NCBI GenBank assembly: GCA_035235625.1
Contig: CP141147.1
Span: forward strand, 3,337,001-3,401,000
Origin: Saururus chinensis
Lineage: Eukaryota; Streptophyta; Magnoliopsida; Piperales; Saururaceae
Length of the DNA stretch: 64,000 bases
Direction: 5' to 3'
Part shown: positions 45,216 through 56,775 of the stretch, one piece after another
Layout of the letters: every line of letters starts with the position of its first letter
Position numbering within the stretch: position 1 is the stretch's first letter
Program-made: the position numbers and the translations under genes
The notes under the pieces: model-generated
Databases searched by the model: none
Seen by the model: the letters and a program-made list of their open reading frames with translations, nothing else
Told to the model about the DNA's origin: nothing

Positions 45216-46309
45216 TTACCTTCTTCTTCATTTCGAATTTCAAAACCGAGACTCCATTAAAGCAACTTAAAACCTTCATCTATAGACCAAAATACCATTA
45301 AAACTCCATCAAACTCTCCAGAATGCTAATCTACACCATCTAAAGACAAAACTTTAAGAAATTGGAACAAGAAATTAACAATTACTAATCCCACCATTAG
45401 AGCACTAAATCAAGCAAATCCATTCCAAATAAACCATGAAAAATCGAGATTTTACCATAAGAAAGCTGAGATTTTGAAAACCCATTACCTTGTCACTTGA
45501 TTAGGTTCAGATTTGACCTTCACTCTTGTTGGAAACCTTCCAAAAACATAGTGTCTAAGTTAAACTCCATTAAAAATCGGTTTAACCTTGAAAAACTTAA
45601 GCAAATCTTAGATCTAAGGTTTGTTAAGCATAAAAAATAAATTTTGAGAAATAGGGTTTGAAGTAAGGGAGTAAATCAGTGACTTTGATGCTTAAAATCG
45701 AATCAAATCAAAGGGGAAATGATGGATTAAGAATAGATTAGAAGAAAACCTAGGGTTTAGGCTTGATTAAAGAGAACATACCTTAATCTCCTTCTATTTT
45801 GGGCCTAATTGTGGAAATAGGCCTTAATCACCTCTTCCCAACCTATTCCCAAAATGGAAATGGCTTTGTGCTTTCTATTTATAGTAGGGCTTGGGGTGTA
45901 CATAACTAATTAGTGGGGTATCAATAGAAATTTGGGATAAAAATGGGTATTTTGACCATTTGAGCACTAATTAGACCTGGAAAAATTATGAAATTTTTTA
46001 TAAAAGCTTGTGTTGATGTTTGGGTTGATTTGGTCCAAAAAACCTCAATTTCGCCGGTGGGGCCCACATGAGGTCCCGCCAAACCCTAATTTTTGAAAAA
46101 ATTAGTGAAAAATCAGAAAAGTTCCACAAATTCAGATTTGGCCCAAAAACACTTCAAACCAATAATTGTAAAGTTGGTTTTGATTAAACTATAAGAAACA
46201 CTATTTATTTTTGAAACCACTGAATTAATCAAAAAATACTTTAACTACACAATAACCGATAAATAATCATTAAAATAAACCGGTTCAAGGTCAGGGATCT
46301 TACATAAAT

Positions 46310-46804
46310 AGTGTTTGAGGCGGAATGATTCACGCTTGCTTTTTGTTGGATGTAATGCTTTATATATATGTATGATTTTCAAAGCATGAGATTATGGTTT
46401 AGTGTGTGTGAGTTTCTTACTGGGCATAAGCTCACATGTGGTTTTTGTTTTGCACGAACTTGTCCACCAAGTGTGTTTTAAAACCCGGCTCGGACACTGA
46501 CCCAAATTGGTGTCAAGGCCGGATCAACCGGGGGTCAACTTGGGTTGACCCATTTGAGATAAATATTTTCTTTCCCGAACCCCCCAAACCCTAACACTAG
46601 CAACGACGGCTCCACTCTTCCCCTTCCACATTTACCCTTCCCCTCCCTCTCCTATTCAACGCCCCAGCCACAACCCCAACTCGCCGATAATCCCTTTTCT
46701 CCTTCCCCTCCCTCTCCTCCTTAGCGGCCTGGTCTGACCCTAACAACCACCTTCTTCCCCCCCTTCTCCCTACCTCTCCCTAGTGGCTTGACAACAAACC
46801 TGAT
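46310..46804. other. Host segment after family 2 copy A
   Basis: It contains a TTACTGGGCATAAGCTCACA word near 46420 and CAAACCCTAACACTAGC near 46585, followed by a pyrimidine-rich stretch with TCCCCTTCC words (46610-46780). It may be the continuation of the outer LTR-like sequence seen at 36191-37799. No protein is visible. Confidence 0.4.
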
Positions 46805-47856
46805 GACAACTAAGGGCACAAACCATACAATTCACCTTTTAGGCGGAAACTTACTGTACCAACTGTAGGCAAAAACATACATCACTCTCAACAGAGCATC
46901 AAATGTTTGGGCTTAAATACAACATGAAGACAACATCCCGCTAGATAAACATCATGGCTAGACATGAGAAACGCTTAGCCAACAATTTATCGGCTAGTGC
47001 AAACACAAAATTTAATCCGTCTAACCCCTAAGGTTTCATGCTCAAAATCTTACACTTAAATACTCACACTTACAAACTTACACTTACAATCGGCAACTAG
47101 AGCTAATTAAAGCACTAATTGACTCTAGCACCATAAAGCATGAATGCCACTAGGGTGTTACCTTAACCTTCAAGGAGGATTCTATATTCCATGAAAATTT
47201 CCAAAGGTAAGGTACACTTGTGCTCATGGGGCATAGGATCAAATAAGTTAGAATAGATCAATTATACTACTTACCTGAGCACTCAAATGTCCACTCTTTG
47301 GGGCTATACAATGCCAACTAAGGGCAAAAATCTTATAGTGCCACTCTAGGGCCAAAACTTATGATGCCACTCTTTGGTGGAAAGCTTGTGGTTCTTTCAA
47401 GAGAGTGACAAATGTCTAGGTTTAAACATGGCACCAATACAACACCCTGATGGGTACATGCCATGAGAGTCTCACAACATCACAATCAGTTGCTTATCAG
47501 TTGGCAACAGGACACAAAACTCATTCTAGAGGAACTAACTAAAGTCTCACTCTCGTTACTATTATTTTCATTGGTTCCAATATGTTCAAGTTTATAATTC
47601 GTACATTATGCTGGTACAATTATGCTTTGAAATCTTACTATCTTACATTCTTCTTGTTAAATTCCAAGCCCTAAGTCTGCCAACTCCCAAAACACTGAAG
47701 TCTTTTGCTCATCGCTCCAACATTCGATCCAATCCAATCTATCTATTAATCTACATATTCACTAAACCTTAAAGTCTTCTACTTATCACTCCAAAATTCT
47801 ATCCAATCCAAAATTACCCTAGCCCGTCACCCACACGCCCCTTTATAGAATACACA

Positions 47857-50800
47857 CAAACTGTCACGCCCCAGCACTGCCCGACCCGAGCCGAACCCGG
47901 GGCCGGTCAAGCGCATGGGGGTGAAAAGGAGATTGAAAAATGATTTAGCGGAAGACTTATGCCCTAATCACGGGCGATCTAACAAGATTACAGAGTATAC
48001 GCACCACTTTGAGCAAGAGTAAATAAGTAGAATTAAAAGAGTTACTTTAACTCTAAGATAAACTAAAATCTCAAACCCACATACTACATTAATCCATAGC
48101 CCACTCTAGGCTCCAAAATGTCTCAACAATCCAAATGTATAATGTAGCACAATCCAAAATGAGAACTACACACATAGGTTCTAACATAATAGCAAAAATA
48201 AGGAAACAAGCCACATGAGAGGTCTCCACGTCTACTCCCAAAGTCACCTCCAACCTTTCTTCGTAGAGAGGATCCTGTTCATCTGTGTGTCACGCCACAC
48301 AGCCCCAAAGCAAAAGCACAAGAAAGAGGGGTGAATTTAACAAACTCAGCAATGGTTTTACTATATCTATAATTATCAGAAACACGGCGATATAGTAATA
48401 TAACAATTCAGATCAATGATTGACAAGATATATCATTTTCTGATCACACATACACATCACCTAAACCTGCATCATAGTGTATAACTTGCATAGTGCAATT
48501 CAACCTCATATAAACCTGCATGGGATGTATCTCTAACATACAATTTAGATCATGCATCAACATTATATAAACCTGCATGAGATGTATCTCTAACATACAT
48601 TTCATATTATGCATCAATATCATATAAACTTATATGAGATGTATCTTTAACATACATTTCAGAACATGCATCAACATCATATAAAGAATGCCTCCATCAA
48701 GGAGTAAGCACAGTTTAGTGTCACACAGACGGGAACATAGACAAGGCCATGAAGGCGTGTCATGGTCCAAATTCTACACAACAATATAAGAAGATCGGGG
48801 TTGTCGGCCCCTAAAGCTGCTCAACCTGGACGATCCTGGTCAAGGATGTCCCATTCTCACATAGAGAATCTAGAGCAGGGGTGTTCGCCCAGGGACATCT
48901 CCTGCGGTGGGGGAGAGCCCGAGTTCCCACATAGGAAACCCTAGAACACGTGGTAGCCGGTGCACATAGCGTACTACACTGGATTCTTAGGGTCCAGAAG
49001 ACAATCATAATAATCTCAATCTGCAAGACAAGTACATAACTCGTCCCCACACAATTCCATTTAACTAGACTCAACCTGAGGAGTGCACATGTTCCACAAA
49101 GGAACTCAAATCAAAACATGTCCTTTCGGACCAATCAAGTTTCGATTAAGCCAACAACCGATTAATCCGGCACGCAATTTCAGCACATTGCATCCAATCG
49201 ATCATACTCGGTTAATCTCGATAAAGCCTCAATTAGAAATCTGTTTTCATGATACATGAAACATGGTACATACTTGGGCAAGGCATACGTAAATCCTAAT
49301 TCATGATAAGTGCTCTCATCAGCCCCTCATGCATCATTCATAATCATAATATCAAGCCTCATCATAATCATTAAACCCACATGTGTGAGTACATGGTAGA
49401 AGCACCTCACTCGATGTATATCAACATATTTGTAATTAAATCACCATCACACTACACATGCGTATTAACATCTAATCATGGATTCCAACGAAAATCATAT
49501 GAGAAGAATCATTAAAATCATAACTCAAGTCAAAACCTAACCACAAGCTAAACATATATAAGATCATTCACCTCATACTTGAGTCTAGGCATAACACTAA
49601 CATTCACACCTCATTTAACCACATTCTATAATGATATATTAGTTCATTATCATGTTGTAACTCTACTGAAAACATGCTTAAACCATAGGAATCAACCACT
49701 CATAACTTCAAGATAGCAATTCCAACAAATATATACAACTACAAGCCATTTTACATAACTTTAAATATACACTACAACTTCTAATATCAATAGTATGCTC
49801 TTCCAGTAGCTTACCCTAGCCCAAAACACTCCACATAAACATAAAAATGATATTTTAGAGTAGAGACATCAAAATAAACACATACAAACAATAGTAAATT
49901 CTGCTGTGTAGCCATTCGAACGCCCAGGAGGACTGTTCGATTGGCTAAACAGGAATTATGCCAATAATGCAGTGTTGCCATTCAAATGCCCAGGAGGGTC
50001 GTTCGAACGCCAACAAGGCAGATTCGACCTTGTTCTTCATTTCAAATTTTCAAACCGAAACTCCATTGATGAAACTTAACATCTCCATCTAACAACTCAA
50101 ATGCCATTAAAATTCCATCATACCTTCCAGAAAGCTAATCTACCTCATACTAAGAAATCGGGACAAGAAATTACCATTTACTAATCTCACCATTAAAGCA
50201 CTAAATCAAGTAAATCCATTCCAAATAAATCATAAAATCGAGATTTTTACCATAAGAAAACATAGATTTCGAAGATCCATTACCTTATCCCTTGATTAGG
50301 TTTGGATTTGATGGTCACCCTTCTTGAAAACCTTCCAAAGACATAGAGTTTTAAGTTAAACTCCATTAAAATCGATTTAACATAGAAATCCTTAATGAAA
50401 AACTTAGATCTAGGGTTTGTTAAGCATAAAAAAACGAATTTTTAGATGTAGGGTTTGGAGTAAAGAAGCAAATCAATGGTTTTTATGTTTAAAATCGAAT
50501 CAAAACAAACGAGAAATGATGGATTAAGAACGGATTAGGAGAAAATATAGGATTTAGGCTTAATTAAAGAAAACATACCTTAATCTCCTTCTAATTCGGG
50601 CCTAATTGGGGAACTAGGACCTAATCACCCTCTCCCAGCCTATTCCCAAAATGGAAATGACTCAGATCTTTTTATTTATAGTAGGGCTTGGGGTGTACAT
50701 TAGTAATTAGTATGGTATGAATAGAAATTTGGGCTAAAAATGGGTATTTTGACCATTTGAGCACTAATTAATCCTGGGAAAATTATAAAATTTTTTATAA

Positions 50801-51090
50801 AATCTTGTGTTGATGAGTGGGTTAATTTGGTCCATAAACCTCATTTTCGCCGGTGGGGCCCATAGGGGGTCCCTCCAAACCCTAATTTTCGGAAAATTAG
50901 TGAAAAATTAGAAAAATCTCAAAAATTCAGGTTAAAACCAATAATTGTAGAGTTGATTTTGATTAAAACCATAAGAAACATCATTTATTTTTGAAACCAC
51001 CGAATAAATAAAAAAAATGTGCTAACCACATGACAACCGATAATTAAAATGGAAAGAAAACCGATTTAAGATGAGAGTCCTTACATAAAC
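47857..51090 (-). mobile_element. Family 2 copy B, nested in family 1 copy 3
   Basis: The 3224-bp unit 47862-51085 starts TGTCACGCCCCAGCACTGC and ends GAGTCCTTACA. Flanks are CAAAC (47857-47861) and TAAAC (51086-51090), a 5-bp duplication with one mismatch. It aligns with copy A along its whole length except for the minisatellite zone. The minus-strand TATA-like CTATAAATAAAAAG lies near 50680. A GC-rich piece at 48700-48980 with CCTGGACGATCCTGG has no counterpart in copy A. Confidence 0.85.
48503..48684. repeat. Tandem repeat of about 57 bp in family 2 copy B
   Basis: Four diverged tandem units hold CATATAAACCTGCATG.GATG, TATCTCTAACATACA and ATGCATCAACAT, the same unit as at 43505-43640 in copy A. 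Confidence 0.85.
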
Positions 51091-53236
51091 ACCCTCAGTC
51101 CCATACTAAAGTCCACACACAATAAATCCGACATAACTTACAATGTATCAAACATACATTTAGCATACACACAAGTCATATCATAAGCATGCGTACAATC
51201 CATCTAACTAGCATGTATATAATTTATCATATATGCATAGAAGTAATCCATCTAATCAGCACTTGTATAATCCATCACATAAACATATAAACAGTCCATT
51301 TAACCAGCATGCATGAAATTCATTACATAGTATTTGGCCAATCCATTTAACTAATATGCAGATAATTCATAACATGGGCATTCGACACATTAATTCAACT
51401 AGCTTGCCGAAAAATCCTCCCTAAGAATATATGAACATTATGCCAATCATCAAACCATTAAACATACAATTTGATTATCATTCCCACAACCTCATAACAT
51501 CCTATTCCATGCGATATCATTATCATTTTGCGTCAATAGAATTCATTTACCTTGGTCCTAGCATGCATTCTCACATAAAAGCACTCTAGTAAAAAGTTTT
51601 AGAGTTCAAAGTCTACTACCACAATCCACGGAGTTCGATGGCAAGCACATAATGGTGGGTGGCAGCATCGATAGCGGAGTCGGTGGCCAAAGGTGTCACC
51701 TAGTCAAGAGACTTGTTGTCCTGAGGGTTTAGGAAGAGCTGGAGGTAATAACGGCAAAACAAGAGGTGAATGAAAACTAAGCGAAAAAATCAGTGATCCA
51801 CAACGCATACTAGGGGTGTCCAAGAGCAGGGTTGTGCCCAAAAGAATGGTCGTTTGACAACAAACGAGGTAAATCCTGAGCCAATGAAGGGAGGGAAAAG
51901 GATAGAGGGGTTGGAACAGTGGGCCTGGGCCAGGTTAGCTTGTAGAGCTGGTCTAGGAGGGTGGCCATGCCCTCACTAGGTTGAGTCTAGTGGCCGACTA
52001 ACGATGTGCCTCTCTAAGCAAGACCACAAGGGGGCGATCTTTGTGGTTTTGGATCGGGATGTGGCAAAAATGGCTAAAGGGGATTGAGTTGGTCCACGGC
52101 AAAGGTTCTGATGTCATCGATTCAAGGCAACTCAAAATCTGGCGGTGGACATAGGATTTGGGCAATGAAAATAGATAGAGAATTAGAGAGAAGGTGCGGG
52201 GATTTGGGCAACATAGAGCAGAAAGGGGAGTGGACAGCCGCTGGCGACTTGCTGCCAACGAAAGGTGGTGGCTGTTTAGTCTACAAATTAGATGGTGAAA
52301 GTGTCCATCATGAAAAATAGAATAGGGCGAGCATAGGTTTTGACCATGCGTGAATCCGAGCAATAGGGTGGAGCCTGGCGAGGAGAGGGACCCCCTGTTG
52401 TTGCTTGACTGAAATAGAGCCATCAATGGCGGCTAGAGGCTGGCCATCTGCTAGCAGCAGTAGAAATGGACGAGGCAGAAAGGGGGGAAATTTTCACCTG
52501 GGCCTATACGGGAAGGGGGGGCGGGACTGGACTAGGGGCTGATGAAACTAGGCTAGGATAGCGGCCTAGTTGTTGCCAGAATAAGGCTAGCCATAGGCCA
52601 GTGTTAATCGTTTGGCAATGCCTCAACTAGCCCCAAACGCTAGAAGAAAAAACAACTAGGGGGGAGAATCTACCTCGCACTAGCAGAGGAGCTGGGATCG
52701 GTGGACCCCTAATGCCATAGGGTGGAGACAGACCCTACAGCCATGGTCCTGAGGCCCATTGGCAGCCTATTGCGGCAGGGAAAAGGTGCAAAAAGGGGGG
52801 CTTCCACTGTCGCAGGTTGGAAAGGGCTAGGCAAGGGCGACAACACTGCTATTGCCTAGCCATGGTGAGCTGAATGGAGGCCAACAACCATCGGCAGCCG
52901 CCTCTAGGCTCCCACATAGAGAATGGGAGGAGGTTTTGATTCCATGGATTTTGTATCGGGCTCGGGTACACCTGACTTGATTCTTTATCCTCCTCCCCCC
53001 CTCTCTCTTTTCTTCTACATTTTCTCATCCATTTTCTTTCTTTATTGCTCCGGAAGCATTTGTGGTGTGTCACAGCCCACGGTCTACAACTAAGTCTCAC
53101 ACCCAGCCATATAGATACAAATATCAGGATAAATATGAAAAATAAATAAGACAAAGTGTCTAATTTCCCTATCAAAAAATGAGTGAAAAATAGTAGAAAG
53201 GTCACAAAAAATTACAGAAAAATCAAGGATGTTACA

Positions 53237-53709
53237 AGTTCCATCAACTCTTAAGTAAAAAAAAACCCAGTCTTGCATGATAGAGGAAGACTTTGATTAC
53301 TCCTCTATCTTTTTCTCCCTTTTGCTCTTCAGAAAATTGACTGAAATCCCTTGATTTTGAGCCTTATATGTTTTTATATAGGCATAAGTCATGGGAGAAG
53401 TTCTGATTGGAAAATAACTCAAACCTGCTTAAAATAAATAACTACACATTAAGTTGATCGATTGCCCCAAGTGCCTGATCAATCGAGAACATTGTCTACA
53501 AAATTTTCCAAATCCTTTGTAGCTGATAGATTGCAAATGAAGATTCTGCACAAAAATTTCTCAAGTAAGTCAATTCAATTCAAAACATTATGCAAGTGTT
53601 TCCTAACTTAATTAACCATAATTTCTAATTATCTAAGCTATATTAACACTTAAGTAAGATTAGAAAATAAAATAAATAAGAGTAAACATCATATAAATTA
53701 TACTTATCA
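53237..53709 (-). repeat. LTR fragment of the Athila-like family
   Basis: Read on the minus strand it starts TGATAAGTATAATTTATATG and continues CTAATCTTACTTAAGTGTTAATATAG, ATAATTAGAAATTAT and a TATA-like CCTATATAAAAACATAT near 53375. It ends ACTTAAGAGTTGATGGAAC. The order equals that of the solo LTR from 24535 to about 25040. The remainder was cut off at the junction with family 1 copy 3. Confidence 0.8.
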
Positions 53710-54135
53710 ATACATCTACATATCACATTCTTTTAGATAGAATTTCAATATATAGTTTTAATTTGAATTTCTTTGTCTTCAATATTTCTTCAAAATTTGA
53801 AGGAACGACATGCTTATTTTGTTGTCTTCAACAACCATATCAAATCTAAGATATAAAGGAGATTTTTCTTCCACACAAACTAGTGCTTTTGTCATGAGAT
53901 TCACTAATACCTAAAATCCTCTAGAGTGGCTAGGTCATCCAACAAAAAATTGGCAAGTCCATATGATAGTTGACAAGGCAAGTCGCCAAGGGCACTAGCC
54001 GGCCAGGCCATTGGCAAGGTCAACCTGCCTCGAACACATAACTAGTCAGGCCAGCCTACCTCGAACACATGAAGGACTAGCCAGGGTGGCGACAATAATA
54101 TCTACCATGGTCTAGACAACATCGAAGGCAAGGAG
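53710..54135. other. Unassigned sequence between LTR fragment and family 1 copy 2
   Basis: Words such as CTTTTGTCATGAGATTCACTAA on the plus strand resemble the complement of copia RNase H coding DNA, but too little is left to call. A local repeat (CAGGCCA, CCTGCCTCGAACACATAACTAG and CCTACCTCGAACACATGAAGG) occurs at 54000-54080. Confidence 0.35.
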
Positions 54136-54794
54136 TGTAACGCCCGAGATTTTTCACACATTTTCCTCAAAATTCACGGAAAATTTTTGCAATATAACGT
54201 CTGTAAATCGGAGTAAAAATGACGAAATCAAAACCTGATAAAACAGTTTATAATTCAAAACACTAAACATCCATTTTCCATCTAAATATTTTCATCACAC
54301 GGTCAAACATCGTACGGCCAAAGCAAATATCATCAGGCGCTACTCGAAAACACACGTACGACTAAATTCGCTATGATCATAGACTTTAAATACAAATCCT
54401 TCCCAGGCATCCCTGAGTGCAAGTCCCATAACAGTCCACAGACTAATCCAAATGAAAGTCCAGAATATAAACATCTTAACGTCTCATCTCGCCCAATACA
54501 TTGGATCGTGGCACAAACAAACTCGTAGTGAGTCAAACATATACCTGAGTCAACGGGAATCAATCCTCCGCTGAAATGAGCATCCATCTCCAGGAGCTCT
54601 CCAACACACACCTGCAAAAGCCTCCCGAACCATGGGGCTAAAAATGGTAGGGTGAGTATTTTCATACTCAGTAGGAAAATACCCAGTAGGGGAAATCCCA
54701 AACGGTGAACTCAAAAGTTCATAAAAACATGCATTCATGCAACTCAAACATGAAGCAGATAGGCATATCAATATCATGCTCATGCACATACAAA

Positions 54795-54899
54795 CATACC
54801 AAATGCACCATCGTGCCAAAGTCATACCAAATGCACCATCGTGCCAAAGTCATACCAAATGCACCATCGTGCCAAAAACATACTAAAAGCACCATCAAA
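54795..54899. repeat. 28-bp tandem repeat in family 1 copy 2
   Basis: AAATGCACCATCGTGCCAAA recurs at 54801, 54829 and 54857, exactly 28 bases apart, with a diverged fourth unit at 54885. Copy 1 lacks this expansion at the matching place (about 38400). Confidence 0.93.
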
Positions 54900-54939
54900 C
54901 AAAACTTATACAAACACCCTTATCCAGGGTCTTACAAAC

Positions 54940-55350
54940 TTACTCGTACCATCGTATGCATACTCATACAACATACACATACTTGTATGACCTTACTCGT
55001 ACAATCATATGCTCACTCATACAACTTATACATACTTGTACGACCTTACTCGTACAGCTTACACTTACTCGTGCGACCTTACTCGCACATCTTACACTTA
55101 CTGTCTTACTCAGAAACTTACACTTACAGTCTTGCTCGGATTCATACGCTTACAGTCTTACTCTTACAATCATACTCATACACATACTCTTACAGTCGTG
55201 CTCATACTCATACTCTTACAGTCATGCTCATACTCATACTCATACAGTCGTTCTCATACACATACGCTTACAGTCGTTCTCATACACATACGCTTACAGT
55301 CGTGCTCAAACTCATACTCATACAGTCGTACTCACACACATAATCGTACA
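54940..55350. repeat. Degenerate CTTACAGTCGTACTCATAC tandem repeat
   Basis: Words of the form CATACGCTTACAGTCGT followed by TCTCATACA recur every 20-26 bases, most regularly at 55130-55330. A weaker version occupies 38480-38780 in copy 1. The long serine/tyrosine-rich open frames in this zone are a result of the repeat. Confidence 0.85.
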
Positions 55351-56609
55351 GACGTACGCATACTATCGACCGCTGAAGCTCATTACAACTAATCAGCTCT
55401 AGCGTCGAGATGGAAAGGAATGCCACAGGGGCAACACCTTAACCTCCGGGGAGTGACTAGACGCCATGGACTTTTCCAAAGGTAAGGCACACCAGTGCTC
55501 ATGGGGCACAGGATCAAACAGGTAAGAGTAGATCCATGATACTACTTACCTGAGCGCGCAAACATACACCCACACATAAGGGGTCATACAATTGCCCACA
55601 CATAAGGGGTCTTATAGTGCCATACAATTGCCCACCATAATGGGTCTTATAGTGCCAGTGCCACTCTTGGGCAGAAAAACATACAGTGCCACTTGGGCAG
55701 AAACATACAGTGCCACTCTTGGGCGGAATCATACAACGCTCTCAACAGAGCATCAAATGTCTGGGCTTACACAGCACACAGACCAAATCGGAATCATACG
55801 TCGCTCTCAACAGAGCAAAAGACGTCCGGTGCTCTACACGGCACACAGACAACATCCCGCAGGATAACCACCATGGCAAGACATGATAAATGCTTAGCCG
55901 ACTCATTATCGGCTAGCTCAAACACGGAACTTAATCCGTCGAACCCTCAGGTCTCAAACTCACAACGCTATCATTAGCTGTGCTTATAATTCAAGTTTGA
56001 ATTAAGTACATTATGCGGTATAATTATGCCACACAAACTCACAGTCCTCGACTGATCAAACCGATGCTGAGCCTGATCGAAACCCTAGTTCGTCAGGGCA
56101 GCAGACTTCCTTACCTCGTCCATATCAGGATCAAAACTTACCGTACACCAAAATCTTACAGTCTTACATCTCTGCCATCTACCTTATGGCCAAAACATCG
56201 TACACAAATGTCATCATACTAAGCTCCTCAGAGCCAAACCCAGTTGTCGCCCTCTTACTTAATACCTCACTGATTATGCTTACTTTTTGCTTCATAATGT
56301 GTACGTTATGCTTGTACAATTATGAACACTCTTACTATCTAACAATCGCCTAACATACAAGCCAACCCAAACCGATCTATTCCAATCCTTGCCCGTCATA
56401 CTCTTATCCTCTGTCATCCGTCATACGCTTACACAACCGTATCCAAATTCAAACAAAGCCTCTGCAACCTCTTACTGTCCATCGCCCATACCTCTGCCCA
56501 CATACACTTACACATATCCATACCATAGGCAAAAAGCCATCATACATACGTATGTCTCCCACATACGTATAACATACACATACGGTCATACATACGTAAC
56601 TTACGAACA

Positions 56610-56775
56610 TGCATGCTAGCCATCACTAGCACATGCATACATCAAACATACACGCTAGTCATCACTAGCACATGCACACACATTCATACATACTTTAAAC
56701 ATGCACGCTAGCCATCACTAGCACATGCAAAACACACGTTAAACATACACGCTAGCCATCACTAGCACATACTCA
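56610..56775. repeat. GCTAGCCATCACTAGCACATGC tandem units
   Basis: Four to five units of GCTAGCCATCACTAGCACAT are spaced 35-50 bases apart with ACATACAC spacers. CTAG..CTAG makes each unit partly palindromic. Copy 1 has single versions near 40020 and 40080. Confidence 0.85.

Larger units (their letters stand above)
42790..46309 (-). mobile_element. Large solo-LTR-like element, family 2 copy A, target duplication TAAAT
   Basis: The 3510-bp unit 42795-46304 starts TGTCACGCCTCAACACTGC and ends GGGATCTTACA, with TAAAT at 42790-42794 and 46305-46309. It matches 47862-51085 throughout. On the minus strand a TATA box CTATAAATAGAAAG lies near 45880, about 420 bases from the TGTAAGATCCC end, so transcription probably runs minus. 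The word TACTCACCCC on the minus strand (43270) recalls family 1. No protein domains. It is best read as a solo LTR of a large-LTR gypsy lineage, perhaps Tekay/Del-like by LTR size and end sequence; this lineage call is inference. Confidence 0.85.
46805..53236. mobile_element. Family 1 copy 3, 5'-truncated, split by family 2 copy B
   Basis: The segments 46805-47861 and 51086-53236 match family 1 copies 1 and 2. Examples are CTTACCTGAGC, CTTTGGGGC.ATACA, GCACTCTCAACAGAGCATC, CATTATGCTGGTACAATTATGC, and the end GAAAAATCAAGGATGTTACA at 53236. The left TGTAACGCCC end is missing. Within it, 46805-47060 and 47290-47530 are similar to each other (GCCAACTAAGGGCA, GAGCATCAAATGT or GACAAATGT, TTATCGGCTAG or TTATCAGTTGG), indicating an internal duplication. 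The right end abuts an Athila-like LTR fragment, which it apparently invaded. Confidence 0.75.

Noticed and set aside
54705-55343. 212-codon serine/tyrosine/histidine-rich open frame
   Set aside because: Produced by the 28-bp and CTTACAGTCGT tandem repeats, which avoid stops by composition.
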